Below are positions 36,594-47,706 of a stretch of 64,000 nt of DNA, piece by piece. The notes below the pieces were generated by a model that was not told where the DNA came from, did not search any database, and was given only the letters and a program-made list of their open reading frames with translations. The stretch is from the NCBI GenBank assembly GCA_026419785.1, contig JAODTK010005694.1, positions 62,001 to 126,000 of the forward strand, given 5' to 3'. This stretch comes from Sclerodactyla briareus. Its lineage: Eukaryota; Echinodermata; Holothuroidea; Dendrochirotida; Sclerodactylidae. The position numbers and the translations under genes were made by a program. The first letter of the stretch is position 1. Each line of letters begins with the position of its first letter.

Positions 36594-36606
36594 TGACCTT
36601 TGACCT
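36594..36606 (-). promoter_or_regulatory. DR1-type nuclear receptor half-site pair
   Basis: TGACCTTTGACCT is the complement of a perfect direct repeat of AGGTCA with one base between. A looser cluster of GACCTT words lies at 36,687-36,707. The motif is seen directly. Function is unknown, and it lies in repeat-derived intron sequence. Confidence 0.2.
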
Positions 36607-37029
36607 TGATCTTCAATCTAATGACTTTGTAGTAAGAGATTCATTTCGAAATTCTACACATAATGGCCTACATTGCCCATTTAATGACCTTCGACCTTGA
36701 CCTTAACGGAGTAAAACATGTCCCATGGGTCAATGAACATTTGGTCGACATCTATCAAAGAATGACTGTTGGAGGCAAAAAAGGCATTGTTGTCACATTG
36801 GATGATAGAGTAAAAAGACCAGAACAGAAGCAGATGACAGGCAGATCCAAGAAGCTCAACCAGCATAGCTGCTTTAAGCTGAAAATTGGTTAGACAAAAA
36901 TTCAGTTCTACTTGGTTTTGCTGAGCCAAAATGTATTGAGGAAGAATCATATTGAATAGCAACATTGTGTATGCCTATTGTGAGGTGTGACTATATGTGA
37001 CAAGGATGAACAAGGCGATCGCTAAAAAG

Positions 37030-38414
37030 TGTCTCGCCTGGTTGCGCAATCGGTGGTTTGTATTATATTCACTACACAAACAACCAACTAGTTCATGCAG
37101 ACCATCGTCATGACAAACGAACATCATATATTTAATAATGTATAACACATAAAAATTCCTAAAATAACTGACCAATAAGTTTTACTCTTAATACAAAAGT
37201 CCTTTCTTTGCCTTTCAAAATCAAATTTTCCTTCATTATTCATTGCCTTTTATTTTCCAAGCAGCCAGGACATGCCATCCATCCCCCACCGCCTGCCAGG
37301 ACGGCAGCAAACACTATTCCCTCTCCCCCACACACCAATAACCTATCCCCACGCAGCAGTCAAGGATTTCCCAAAATATATCTTTAGGAAACCTCCACAT
37401 TTGTCTATTCTATTAATTGCGTCCCCAGGTAAGAAGAGAGGAAAGAAAAAGTGACAGTATTTTGAGGTCTAATCAACCTAATCAAAAATTGGTTGGATAA
37501 GAGAGGGTTAGCTTGTCAGTGGGCAGCTTATAACAACAGTGTGAAATTATTGTTGACTCCTTACCAATTTAACCTCAGTGCTTATTCTAACAGAAACTAT
37601 CATATGATGGAATTCCATCAAATTTCCTGAACATTCAAACCAATTCAAGGTCCAGTTTAATATGTAACAGAACCATGCGCTACTGAGTATGGCGAAATTC
37701 CTACCAAGTTGGAAATTGGAACTAATTAATGCAAATAAATTAAGCACAACAAGACCCTCTAATGAAGCCCAGACTTACCTTTGAAATGATCAAGATCAAA
37801 GATGGATCACATCTACCAAGTTTTTGTGGGAATCCAACAAACTTTCAAAAATTGCATGAATCATGCAAATTAGACAACACATTAAATGACCTCCATTGAC
37901 CCCGACTTCACTTTAAAATTTCTCAGGGACCATGGAAGACTACATCCACCAAGTTTCGTGGAAAAAAATCCGACAAAGTGAAAAATTCGCATAAATTATG
38001 CAAATAACCACTTAATTAGAATATTTAATGCTGAAACCTAATCAGCTTAATCTGCATGTCATCCAGGTCTACTGCCAAATACAGGCTAGTAGTTGTGTAA
38101 GCCCCCCATTGTATAAGGTTGCTGGGTAATCTTGCTAACAAGAGCTTAAACAATAAATACATATAAAATGAGAAATTACCAATTAACTAAGACTTTGCTG
38201 CCCCCAAATCTAATTCAGATCGTTGTACACCCAACTACGCCGGTTCGGTCTATCGGTCTCACGGTTTGTTGAGAAATCCTGTAACACGAAAGTGGGACAC
38301 ACACCCACATACACACACACACAACAAAACACACAAACACACACACTCACCACGCCACACACACACGCCGAAGTGACCACTAAGTCTCTTCCTGAATTTC
38401 ATTAAGGCGAGACA
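37030..38414. mobile_element. non-autonomous element with TGTCTCGCC ends, copy B
   Basis: The ends TGTCTCGCC (37,030-37,038) and GGCGAGACA (38,406-38,414) are exact inverted repeats. AAAAG occurs immediately outside both ends, a possible 5-bp duplication. The interior order is the same as in copy A: units with CATGCAAATTAGAC and GACCTCCATTGACCCC, a CA microsatellite at 38,296-38,370, and CACTAAGTCTCTTCCTGA before the right end. It lies in an intron of the SRCR gene. Confidence 0.65.
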
Positions 38415-39149
38415 AAAAGTTTCATATCAATTTCTTACTCGTAGTAAGGATTTGCACCCGAACATGGCCACAACAATGAAGTCTCTATTATACCTTCCAG
38501 GAAAGAGGAATCATTCATTCACCAACATCATGAATGTCTGACAAATAGGATCATCACATTTTCTCTACCATAAAAGCCAATAACATGTATGGTGCTCTCA
38601 CTGCCAAATCCTGACAGCTTCAAAATCCCAATATTGCAAATGGTATACAACGAAGACATCTTCAACTCAATGTTTGCACAAAATCATTACAAAATCATTC
38701 TTTCCATTACAATTCTCTTCCTGTGATGCAACAAACAACATTAACACATATCAGTTCTTTCGTGTACACCATCCCCACTGATTTTGAGTGAACCATCAAG
38801 CTATTCAAACTAATCAAGTGCAAGCAATCCCGATGCTACTGGAAATTTCATCAAGATCGAAGTATGTTTCCATAGAAATATTGCTAACAGGGAAACGTGA
38901 CACAAGCGCAGTTGCGCATACACAGACACACAACATAGTTCTTTCTAAACTTTGTTGGGGACAGAGTGGGACAAAGTCGTCAAAGCGCATCATGATTTTC
39001 CACTGGCCTTAAATGACTTTGGCACAACACCATGTAATGGGGTTGCACTAATTTCAAAGTGTAAAATTATAAATTCAACACAAGATGTCATACAAGCATT
39101 TCTTTTCTTGCTGCATGTGCCACTTACAAAGCACCAGTTAGGGGCTTAC

Positions 39150-39483
39150 CAAATCTCCTGCAAGTACACCTGCATCTTCAGCGTGACCACAAACCTCATA
39201 ACCCCAGCCGTTGTGAATGCAGTCGTGCAAACCATTCTCACTACCAGAGCATTCAACGCCATCGAGCCAGATGACGCCGGTGCCCTCACCAAATCTAGCT
39301 GCTTCATGATAGGACGGGAAAAAACAAATTGCTCCTGCATAGCCAAGCTGCCGCAGGCGACATCTGTGCATCTAGGATACCCCAGCCGTTATCACAAATA
39401 GTCCCCCGTCGCCATTTGTAGGATATCTCTACCCTCCCCTCAGAAGCCTTCGAACCCCCAACGAGTCGGAGGTCTCCAGAACC
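39150..39483 (-). CDS. SRCR domain exon (middle)
   Basis: On the minus strand the acceptor is TCATTCAGTTCAG (border 39,483) and the donor TTG|GTAAGC (border 39,150), giving a 334-bp single-domain exon. Readable parts are [54 protein letters not shown] and IHNGWGYEVCGHAEDAG. The six cysteines that can be placed fit the group A SRCR pattern. About three single missing bases (near 39,375, 39,352 and 39,165) split the frame. The exon lies in a block duplicated at 42,960-44,370. Confidence 0.85.
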
Positions 39484-39869
39484 CTGAACTGAATGAAGAA
39501 ATTGATGTAAGCCCACTGGTCATGCAACAGATTCCCTCTAAACTGGCACTGGTGAAAGAGGACATGTTAAAAACCTCCAATCCCAATTTGGAGGTTCGCC
39601 ATGTTACGTACTTCCATTTAGCTCAATTTACTTTTGAGAAACTCAAAAGTAAATTGAAGATCACAAGAGGGACAATACAAAGTCCGTCCATAAGTCTCTA
39701 CACAGTGAATACTACCACACTATGCCATGATAACAGAAAGAGGAAAATGGGTATTCACAAAGAGATTATCTAGTCCGTTCTTGAATATCCGAAGATGAGA
39801 TTAAAGTTTATAGTATTGTATCGAGACAGCGCCTCTCAAACAACTAGCGACTTATATATTCCCCTGGTC

Positions 39870-40130
39870 ATCGTTAGCCGATGAAGACTTGCCTGCACCA
39901 CCAGGGTGCATTTTGCTCACAACCTACTATATCTCAGGCACCCACAGAGCATCGTCAACATCCTTTACCTCACAGGTACCATGTGGGTAGTGTGAAACAT
40001 TGGAGGAGACAAGCCCTTGTCCAACAGAACTGTGGAAAAAGCCCTCTCGATTTCAACGGGCTTCCGAACTCACTCTTCGGAACCGGAGCTCTACCCACTC
40101 AGCCAATCAGCGGAGTAATTCTTGTTGGAT
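39870..40130 (-). mobile_element. tRNA-derived SINE, minus strand (within duplication copy 1)
   Basis: Read on the minus strand, the head near 40,115 has TTGGCTGAGTGGGTAGAG (A-box-like) and then GAGTTCGGAAGCCC (B-box-like). These are the internal pol III promoter elements of a tRNA-derived SINE. The body with GGTGCAGGCAAGTCTTC near 39,890 is shared with the copy at 43,690-43,975. Confidence 0.65.
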
Positions 40131-40890
40131 TGCTCTCTTAATCAAGATCACTGTCTTGATCACTAAAACGTGCATGGGTTATTCTCAAATTGCCCTCACA
40201 TTTTTAACTCAGTCGATCGGATGTCTGCAATTTTGGTTAACTTTGAAGTGAAAGTAGATTTTTTCCTACTTCTGAGCTGAGAATGGGGAAATTTACAAAT
40301 GGTGTAACAAATGGAATGTCATTTCTTAGTTGTGATAATAGTTATTACCGCAATGGAAGCAGCATAAGACCAGGATTTCCTTTAACTTTACCTAATTTTT
40401 GACTCGCCAGCCGGGATAATTATCCTCCTTTTTGGTAGCCTGCGGACTTTTTCACTAGACGGCAAGACTAGAGGGGAAGAATCTTCGACATTTCTAAAAA
40501 GTGACAGTAGTTGGCACACATGTGCATAAGCCCTGGAGACTGTCACTCACAGTAGACAGATACCAGAATTTCAGGTAAACTTCCATCATTTTTTCAACTG
40601 TTCTACTTTAAGCATACACTTGCACAGCCCAAGGATCACATAAATTCATATTTCTCCGGTCATCAACCCATCCACGCCACCCCGCCTCCTTCTGTATCTT
40701 GTAACAATTCCATTCATGCAAGTGTCATAGCATTTTAGGTCACCCCAAATCTCTTAAAATGGCCTTTCCCTAGCAGGCCATACTTGAGTATGGCTGGGTA
40801 ATGCACATACTGGTCTTTACTTTCAAGATTTTTTTTCTTCTAAAAAAGGGCATTTTGAAGGGGAATTCATGATAAAAATTACAGAAGAAT

Positions 40891-42845
40891 GCGACGGGAC
40901 AGAATGTTAGCTCTTCCCTCACATACTAGTCAATGATAAATGTTTCCATTTCCCGTGATAAATTGGGGTGCCATGTGGTCATTCATTTTTGCAGGAATTG
41001 ATTTGATTTCTCCACTCCACATTAATAGAATGAATTTTCATTTTTAACACCACAACTTCCCTCCCGTCGCATTTTTTAACTCTATTTTGCATCAGGTTGT
41101 GAAAAATTGTGTCTGGATTTAAAAAATTGTCATGAACTATCACTAATGACCTGTGCTGAACACCATTATCATATTGTTTTCATAATCTCGTTATATTTAA
41201 TCACTGGGCCAATTCGATTTTTCATGACGGTTCAGAATTTTCTTGCGACGGGACGGAATTCTCTGTGGGGGGCAAACGGACGGAATCCTTGTGCTAAAGG
41301 ATGGAAATTGTGCCAATATTTCTTCCTCGTGGCTTATTAGATTTATGAATGTATTGGCAAGTTATCAGGGACCACGGTGTGAGCCGTTTAAATAGTTTAA
41401 ATTTGTTTAAATAGACAGGTCAGCTACCTGATCAATTGTGAAACAGGGAATGCCTTACTTAACCAATTGTACCATTGTCTCCATTGCAGTGTATTCCTTG
41501 CCTGCTGTCATGTCTTTTGGGTTCAAGTAACTTATTGTGCGAAATCCATTCCACAGCTGATTCCAGTGTATAACAGAAATATGCTGAAAGTACACCACAC
41601 ATCTCCCTACTCCAGAATGGAACTGTCCACAATAGACTGGTGTGACTGTGAATTACTTTGCATTCAGTGATTTAAGGCTTCGTTGACTGGATTTTAGGGA
41701 ATTGTGAAAGGGCAAATACAATTGTACAGTATTCTGTGCAGTTTTCAAGCAATCATTGATAAATTGAGAATGCAACTGTCTAATATAAACGTAAATGAAG
41801 GGCTGTGAAATTTATCAGCAACTTGCAGTGGCTACTATGGCAAAGCACTTACTGTATCCTATGTTAGGTCCGTACTACCACATGCATTTGAATTGAACTG
41901 TCTATTGATTTGTTTACAGTACACGTTAGTGTTTGGTTCATTGTGCTGGGTGATGATTTTAAATTGCAAAACATTTTAATGTTGGCATACTCTGCAACTT
42001 GTTCATAGCTGTGGAATATTGTTCAATTTTCAATGCACTTATTGTAATTTTTAAACTATAAGCTATTGATCAATGAATGGAAGATACCTTAGATGTTTCC
42101 CATTATATTGATATGAAGTGCTAATGGCAACGTTTGAAAATGTGCAAAAAATGCTTTTCAATGTACGTATCTTCGGCTTCAACAGGTACCCTACTGCAAC
42201 CTTTGCTAATCAAATCTGAAAATGATTAGCACCTGGCAATTCTGCGGTAGCAACTTCTGATACAAACCTGGCAATTTCGCCCTTGACTACATACATGTGC
42301 ATAACAGCAAACCAATTTAAATTAAATATGAATTGCATTGTAAGATGTTTATAAATGGCTGTAGTAGCCCAGTTCAGAATATCCTCATAGACATTGTTGA
42401 AGATGTCAATAGACATTCATCTCATGCAATACCAAAGCAATGGACAAAATTCCGTCCCGTCGCAATTCCGTCCCGTCGCAGCTTACACATTTTATGGACG
42501 CATATTTCTATATGAAAGCGTCTAGAATCAGATTTGGTTTTCACGCATTCAAAAGGACAATTGTTACATACAAGTTGACTGATCTCAATTTGATTTATTT
42601 CTCCTGAAATTTGAAGGTATAAATAAAATGTGCTGAATTTTAAAATGGCTTTTTTCCTTCATTTCCGTCCTGTCGCAGGTGAATGACAAGTTTTACCATG
42701 TGCAACTGCTTGTTCACCAGTATCATTTTTCTTCCAATAAAATGTAGGTCTGGTTATTAGTAAGGATCATATTTAGTTTGTTTCCATTATTAAGACATAT
42801 CCAGTAAGACAGGGGAAAAGGTTCATCATTTTCCGTCCCGTCGCA
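40891..42845. repeat. cluster of GCGACGGGACGGAA motifs in an SRCR intron
   Basis: A 14-15 bp motif recurs seven times in both orientations. The forward form is at 40,891-40,904 and 41,243-41,260. The reverse form, TTCCGTCCCGTCGCA, is at 41,057-41,071 (one substitution), 42,450-42,464, 42,466-42,480, 42,663-42,677 (one substitution) and 42,831-42,845. The intervening sequence is ordinary AT-rich DNA without coding content. Confidence 0.75.
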
Positions 42846-43025
42846 AAACGGGACTTTTGGACTTGGACCCTAATATCCCCCTCCCCTCTCCCCCTGGGAT
42901 ACCTCCATCTCAAATCCCATTATCTACCACTATTTCTTGTATCCCATACATGCCAGTGGTCATAGGCATTTTTCGGCCGCATATGTCACTTACAAGGTCC
43001 CAGGTAGAATACTTTTAGGGCTTAC

Positions 43026-43344
43026 CAGTGTCACTGCAAGTAACACCTACATCTTCATTGTGACCACAGTTCCTTATTCCCGAGCCGCTGTGAAATGCAG
43101 TCTTGCAGACGATTCTCCCTGTCGGAGCATTCAACGTTAAAGAGCCAGAGGGGCCAGTGCCCTCACCAAGTGAGCCGCTTCATGATAGGAGATTGCTGCC
43201 TGCATACCAAGCTGCCGGCAGGCGACATTTGGATTTACGATGTCCAGCCGTAAATACAAACAGTCCCCCAGACACCACTGTAGTATATTTCTACTCTCCC
43301 CTCAGAAGCTCTCGAACCCCCAACGAGTCGGAGGTCTCCAGAAC
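43026..43344 (-). CDS. SRCR domain exon (most 5' of those seen)
   Basis: On the minus strand the acceptor is TTCACTTTAAG (border 43,344) and the donor GACACTG|GTAAGC (border 43,026). It is the duplicate of the exon at 39,150-39,483. Readable parts are [27 protein letters not shown], then [16 protein letters not shown] and, in another frame, a [11 protein letters not shown] end. Compared with its duplicate it is about 15 bp shorter and has more substitutions, with frame breaks near 43,235, 43,165 and 43,090. The first exons of the gene, including a signal peptide, were not found and may lie to the right or outside the window. Confidence 0.8.
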
Positions 43345-43689
43345 CTTAAAGTGAACGAAGGAATTGATTAAAGCTAACGGTCATTTAACAAAATTCCTTC
43401 AAACTAGCACAAGTGAAAGCAGACATTCGAAACACCACATCCCAAATTTGGAGGTTCGAGCATGTTACTCCAATTCACCTTTGAGGAGCTTACAAGATCA
43501 CAATGGGGGACGATACAAACTTACTCCAAAGTCGCTACACAGTGATACTTCAATATCTGCAGAGAGAGGAGAATGGTTAGTCACATAGGAATCATCTAGT
43601 TCATCCTAGAATATCATAAGATTAGGTATTGAAATTTATTAGTCTTGTATCAAGCCGCGCCTCCTCAACTCTACATCCCCAGCCCTGGT

Positions 43690-43975
43690 CATTGTACTGT
43701 AGCCCCGATGAAGACCTTGCCTGTACCACCCAGGGTGCACGTTGGCTTACAGCCTACTACACCCGGGCAGCAAAGGCAGCGGTAGCGGCGCCTACACCCT
43801 AACCTATCAGGTACCAACTTTCACACATTAGTTGCGTCAAACATCTGATGAGACATCTTCGTTTACAACACTGTCAGAAGAAGTTCTCTGGCATCCAATG
43901 GGATTCAGCTCTCAATCTATTGATCTGGAACTCTACCGACTGGCCACCCGCCAGTCAATCTTTTTTTTGGAATGC
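43690..43975 (-). mobile_element. tRNA-derived SINE, minus strand (within duplication copy 2)
   Basis: The minus-strand head near 43,965 has GGTGGCCAGTCGGTAGAG followed by GAGAGCTGAATCCC. It shares its body with 39,870-40,130 at the matching place in the duplicated block, so it was probably copied with the exon. Confidence 0.6.
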
Positions 43976-44710
43976 TCTCCTCCATTAAAAATTGTTGTCC
44001 TCGGGAATTACTAAATCGTGCATGGGGTATTTCAAATTGCTCTATACATATTCAACTCAGTCCGATTGAATGTCTGCAATTTGATTACCTGTGAAAATTG
44101 GGGTAGATCAAGTTTTTTCTACTTCCGAGCTGAGGACTGGGAAATTAGCAGATCGTCCACGGATGGAATGCTATTCTTTTCTTACTGTAGCTGTGATAAT
44201 GGAATACAGCATAAGACAGGGCTTCCCTTTAACTTGAACTCCCCATCTTTATTTAAAATCTTCTGGCTACCACTGCACATTCCAAGGTTCAACGTAATTC
44301 ATATCTCCTCATCATCAATGTCTTCCCCCCACCTACAAACCCCCCTCCAATTCCCATCCCACCTGACTTCTTATCTCTCCCATCATCTACCTACTTGGCA
44401 TTTTTTTTTGTTGTAATTCTTTTTGCTTTGCATGGTCAGTTTGCCACTTACCATTTTTTTTTTTCTTTTCGTTCCTGATCACCGGTCAGACACCCACCAT
44501 GAACTTGCTACATATTAACGACTGATGTAAGCCTGAATAGTGCTTTCAAGTCTGTGACAAACTGTTTAACGATGCGTTCAGCCCTAGTGAAAACGCAGTG
44601 TTATTGAGTATGAAACCTAGTGATCTAACCACAAATTTGTTATTGCCGTTCATTCTGATTGAGCAAACTTTGGGTAGTGTTACGAACTTCCGGCAGACTT
44701 CATAATCTGG

Positions 44711-45060
44711 GTGATTTCAACCCCTAACCTTTCCCTGACCTATCGCTCATCTAATTCCCCTCCCCTCCTTGGTCCCCCTCTCTCCATCTCTTCACCTTTC
44801 CCCCTCTCTCTCTCTCTCGCTTCTCCCTGTCCCTCCACTCGTGCCCCATCCCTGCCTTTTCCTGCCCCTCCATTCTCTTTTCCCCCTGTTCCCATCCCAT
44901 TCCCTGCTGCTACTCTCTCAACCCCAGCTCCGTCCCTTCTCGCCTGTCCCCCTCCCCTCCCTCAACCCCTGTCCTCTTCCTTTGCTCCCGTTTCCTCCTT
45001 CCATACCTCCTCCCTCTGTTCTCTCCTATCCCCTCCTCCTGTTCCCTATGGTCTCCGCCC
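44711..45060. repeat. CT-rich polypyrimidine tract
   Basis: About 350 bp of C/T-rich low-complexity sequence includes a (CT)n run. Its open frames encode Pro/Ser/Leu-rich shadows with no gene signal. On the minus strand it is a GA-rich tract. Confidence 0.8.
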
Positions 45061-46010
45061 AAGATTACAATTCCCTGCCCATGGACGGGTCACAAAGTAG
45101 TTGATTGTCGAAGCTACCATAATCTGCTACTACCTAACACAAGTGTTTACCAACATGGTTTCTTCAGCTAAGCAGACAACAGCAGGCCATCTTAACGTTG
45201 TTGAATCAATAAATGTCCGAACGTGAAGTATTTCAGAAGCGAAACACATTGGAATTGATCATTGAATGAAAACAAAGCAAGTGTTGTTTCGGTGGAATTT
45301 TTTTCATTTTTTTCCTCCAACTTCAAAATCAAGAAGATATTTCTGGAGAAGGAAAAGGCCTTCTGAATGTACACATGTACTGTGGCAGTAGTGCCTTGTA
45401 ATGTTCGACGCCGAATAAATTATTCATTATGCATGATTTCGAGACGTCATTATTGATCCTTGACCAGTGATTCGAAAACAGCTTAACGAAAGCCTGTATG
45501 TGTAGTGCAGAAACGATTTACTTGAGTAAAAATACGACTCGACTGCATCTGACAAAATCTTTGTGAGGCATGTTTTCAAACCATAAAAGGAGATCGATCA
45601 TTGACTACCTTTACACTCTTCAGTAACTCAGAAGGCAGTGTCGGGTTCACAGTATAATTTTCAATTGGCATAGTTTTTCAATAGCTCATTGAGCCTCATT
45701 GTCTACTCACTGTAATATTGGGCAAGTGCTGTCTGACACAGGATAAAGAGTGCCACAGTACATCTCTCTAAAATGTCCGACATCGTTAATACAGGCGAGG
45801 ACAGTTGATGCTTAATAGCTCCTGTTACCAAAGATGCTGAATGTCCCCTTTTCCAGTAAAGTCACAAATCGTTGATCCTCTCAATGCAAGCTCTGGGAAA
45901 TGAGTAAGGGGAATGCTAGTAGTTATCAGTTCTCATGATAATGTCATCTTATGGGAATGCAGAAGAGGTCAGTCAATAGTTAAACGGTTCTCTTTGAAAT
46001 TACTGTGAAT
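45061..46010. other. non-coding stretch, nothing recognised
   Basis: No family similarity or repeat structure was recognised. Confidence 0.4.
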
Positions 46011-46014
46011 GTGC

Positions 46015-46445
46015 GTTTTGTCCATTTTCAGCCCAAACTAGACGAATCGCCCATCCCTGGCTCAGGGGTCAACATTTGGGTGGGGCAAGTGTGGGTGAGG
46101 TGTCAAAAGGTTAGAAATGACATGGGGTTCATTTCTGGGGTTCAACATTTTTGACCCCTCCTCCATACCTCAAGCACCACATTATCTCGGACGAATGTGG
46201 GCAAATCGCACATTTCTGGGGGTGGGGGTCAGCGTTTGGGTAAGCCAATGTGGGGTTCGGTTGTTGTCCACATGTTGGAATGACCTGATCTTTTCCTTTT
46301 TTCTGGGGGGGGGGTTGAACAATTTTGAACCCCCTTTCATACCCCCAGCACCACACTATTTTGCTGAAAATGGACAAATTGCACATTTCTGGGGGTGGAG
46401 GTCAACATTTGGTTCTGGCACAAGAGTCGGTGAGGTGTCAAAATG
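46015..46445. repeat. 160-175 bp G-rich tandem repeat
   Basis: Nearly three units. AATCGCACATTTCTGGGGG-type words are at 46,045, 46,201 and 46,374, each followed by GTCAACATTTGGGT and then GACCCC / CATACCYCMAGCACCACA. Confidence 0.75.
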
Positions 46446-46479
46446 TCGGATATAACATGTTCTTTCTATTACGGGTGTA

Positions 46480-46960
46480 AACTTTTACCCATCTTCTATA
46501 CACATTTCTTTTCGTGGTACTCAATTCCAATTGGTATGGAATACGAGACTGAAATCTCTGAAACAGTCACAGTGTGCAACACAGGAAATGAGAGAGCGGC
46601 AGCTTTGGCGGATATAGTTTCTAGTGTAGGTGGCGTGCCCCATCTAAGATCCTTACTGACAGAGGGTCGCAGTTCACCTCAGAGGTCGTGAAGGAGTGAG
46701 CCAGTTACTGACCTTACATCAACTCAACCACTACCCACATCACGTCAGGAACAGGTTGTTAATGGAATTCATTGGTACACTAAAGCGATTGTGTGAAGAG
46801 AGACCGAATGGATGGACCGATATACGGGACTCTTTGACTATTTGAATATACAGACAGGCCAAACATACCAGCACCGGGTTTGCACTGTTTGAGGTATCTT
46901 TACACCAATCGTCCAGCCCACTCAATAGAGAGTCTCAAACTCCCCATATACAAAATTGGT
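46480..46960 (+). pseudogene. Ty3/gypsy integrase fragment
   Basis: Plus-strand pieces read like the second half of a retroelement integrase. A LLTEGRSS segment stands where the catalytic Asp of the DDE core belongs. It is followed, across frame changes, by residues matching the region around the catalytic Glu, a RLCEERPNGW segment, and a STGFALFE segment. The order is right for the core and its C-terminal extension. There is no RT or RNase H beside it, and it has several indels, so it is a dead fragment. It is separate from the element at 57.5-61.3 kb and on the other strand. Confidence 0.6.
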
Positions 46961-47329
46961 TGGGCGAAACGTTCAGAATGATAACGTTCCCAAGAAATGT
47001 TCAAACACGTCCCTCCGATGCCCCTCAAATTCATGGAGTAAATATAATTTGTCATTAAAGTGTTCAAACGATCATGGTATAATCCGACTATACCGATTTC
47101 CGATTATTCATTTCATAATCTGTCCGATTCCGATTATCTAGTGCCTTACATTTCCTCACATTTTGACTTCAATACCTCTACATTCATTTTGAAATATTTG
47201 GTAACGTATAGCAAACACTGATTGAGGACCCTTTCTTTTTTATCGTTCTTGTGGTCTTGTTATGTTGAAATGTGTTTTCTCCCCACATTGAATGACTTAC
47301 GAGTTGGTGTGAAGAGCGTTTAGAAGCTA

Positions 47330-47706
47330 CAGCGTGAATTGGACCCTCACAATGCCCCTGGCCCTGATGCCATCCTGGCAAGGCCCTCGGACTTGATGAA
47401 CCGTCTAATTACTGTCGCGTTTCACTCACCGCTATATGCAGCAAGGTGATAGAGCATATTATTCATTCACAGGCAATGAGTCATCTTAATAACCATATGA
47501 TTCTCACTGAAGTACAGTCATGGTTTTCGACGCCATCATTCTTGTGAAGCATAATTATTCCTTACAATACAAGATCTAGTCAATACCTTTGACAAGAAAT
47601 CTCAGGTTGATTTGGCCATTATGGCCTTTCCAAGGTGTTCAACGTAGTTCATCATGAATTAGTCAAAACCCATCGCTCCATATGATGGTATTCAAAATGC
47701 TAGTCT
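47330..47706 (+). pseudogene. LINE A, 5' fragment (reverse transcriptase)
   Basis: Plus-strand pieces in changing frames read NAPGPDAI, then SNYCRVSLTAICSKV-like sequence, HSQAMSHLNNHMILTEVQ and ending near a YGIQNA-like segment at 47,690. These fit RT blocks of a CR1/L2-type LINE up to the end of the palm. The sequence breaks off at about 47,706, where the 3' end of the minus-strand LINE B begins. Confidence 0.65.

Larger units (their letters stand above)
39110..40720. repeat. segmental duplication, copy 1 (SRCR exon, intron and SINE)
   Basis: The block matches 42,960-44,370 in the same orientation. It comprises the SRCR exon, upstream intron with TTTGGAGGTTCG (39,590/43,448), a SINE copy, and CTGAGCTGAGAATGGGG-like and CCTTTAACTT lines. 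Sequence near 40,620-40,680 still matches 44,270-44,330. Confidence 0.75.
42960..44370. repeat. segmental duplication, copy 2 (SRCR exon, intron and SINE)
   Basis: This is the partner of 39,110-40,720 in the same orientation, about 3.85 kb away. Small indels are scattered throughout. Confidence 0.75.

Noticed and set aside
39870..40130. tRNA gene on the minus strand
   Set aside because: Only A- and B-box-like parts are present, with no foldable cloverleaf and with a SINE body; the same head recurs at 43,690-43,975 and 55,815-56,215.
44711..45104. Pro/Ser/Leu-rich open frames of 110-130 codons
   Set aside because: The DNA is a C/T low-complexity tract, and two frames give equally biased peptides.
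46117..46455. Gly/Trp-rich open frame of 112 codons
   Set aside because: It lies wholly in the 160-175 bp G-rich tandem repeat, and both strands are open.
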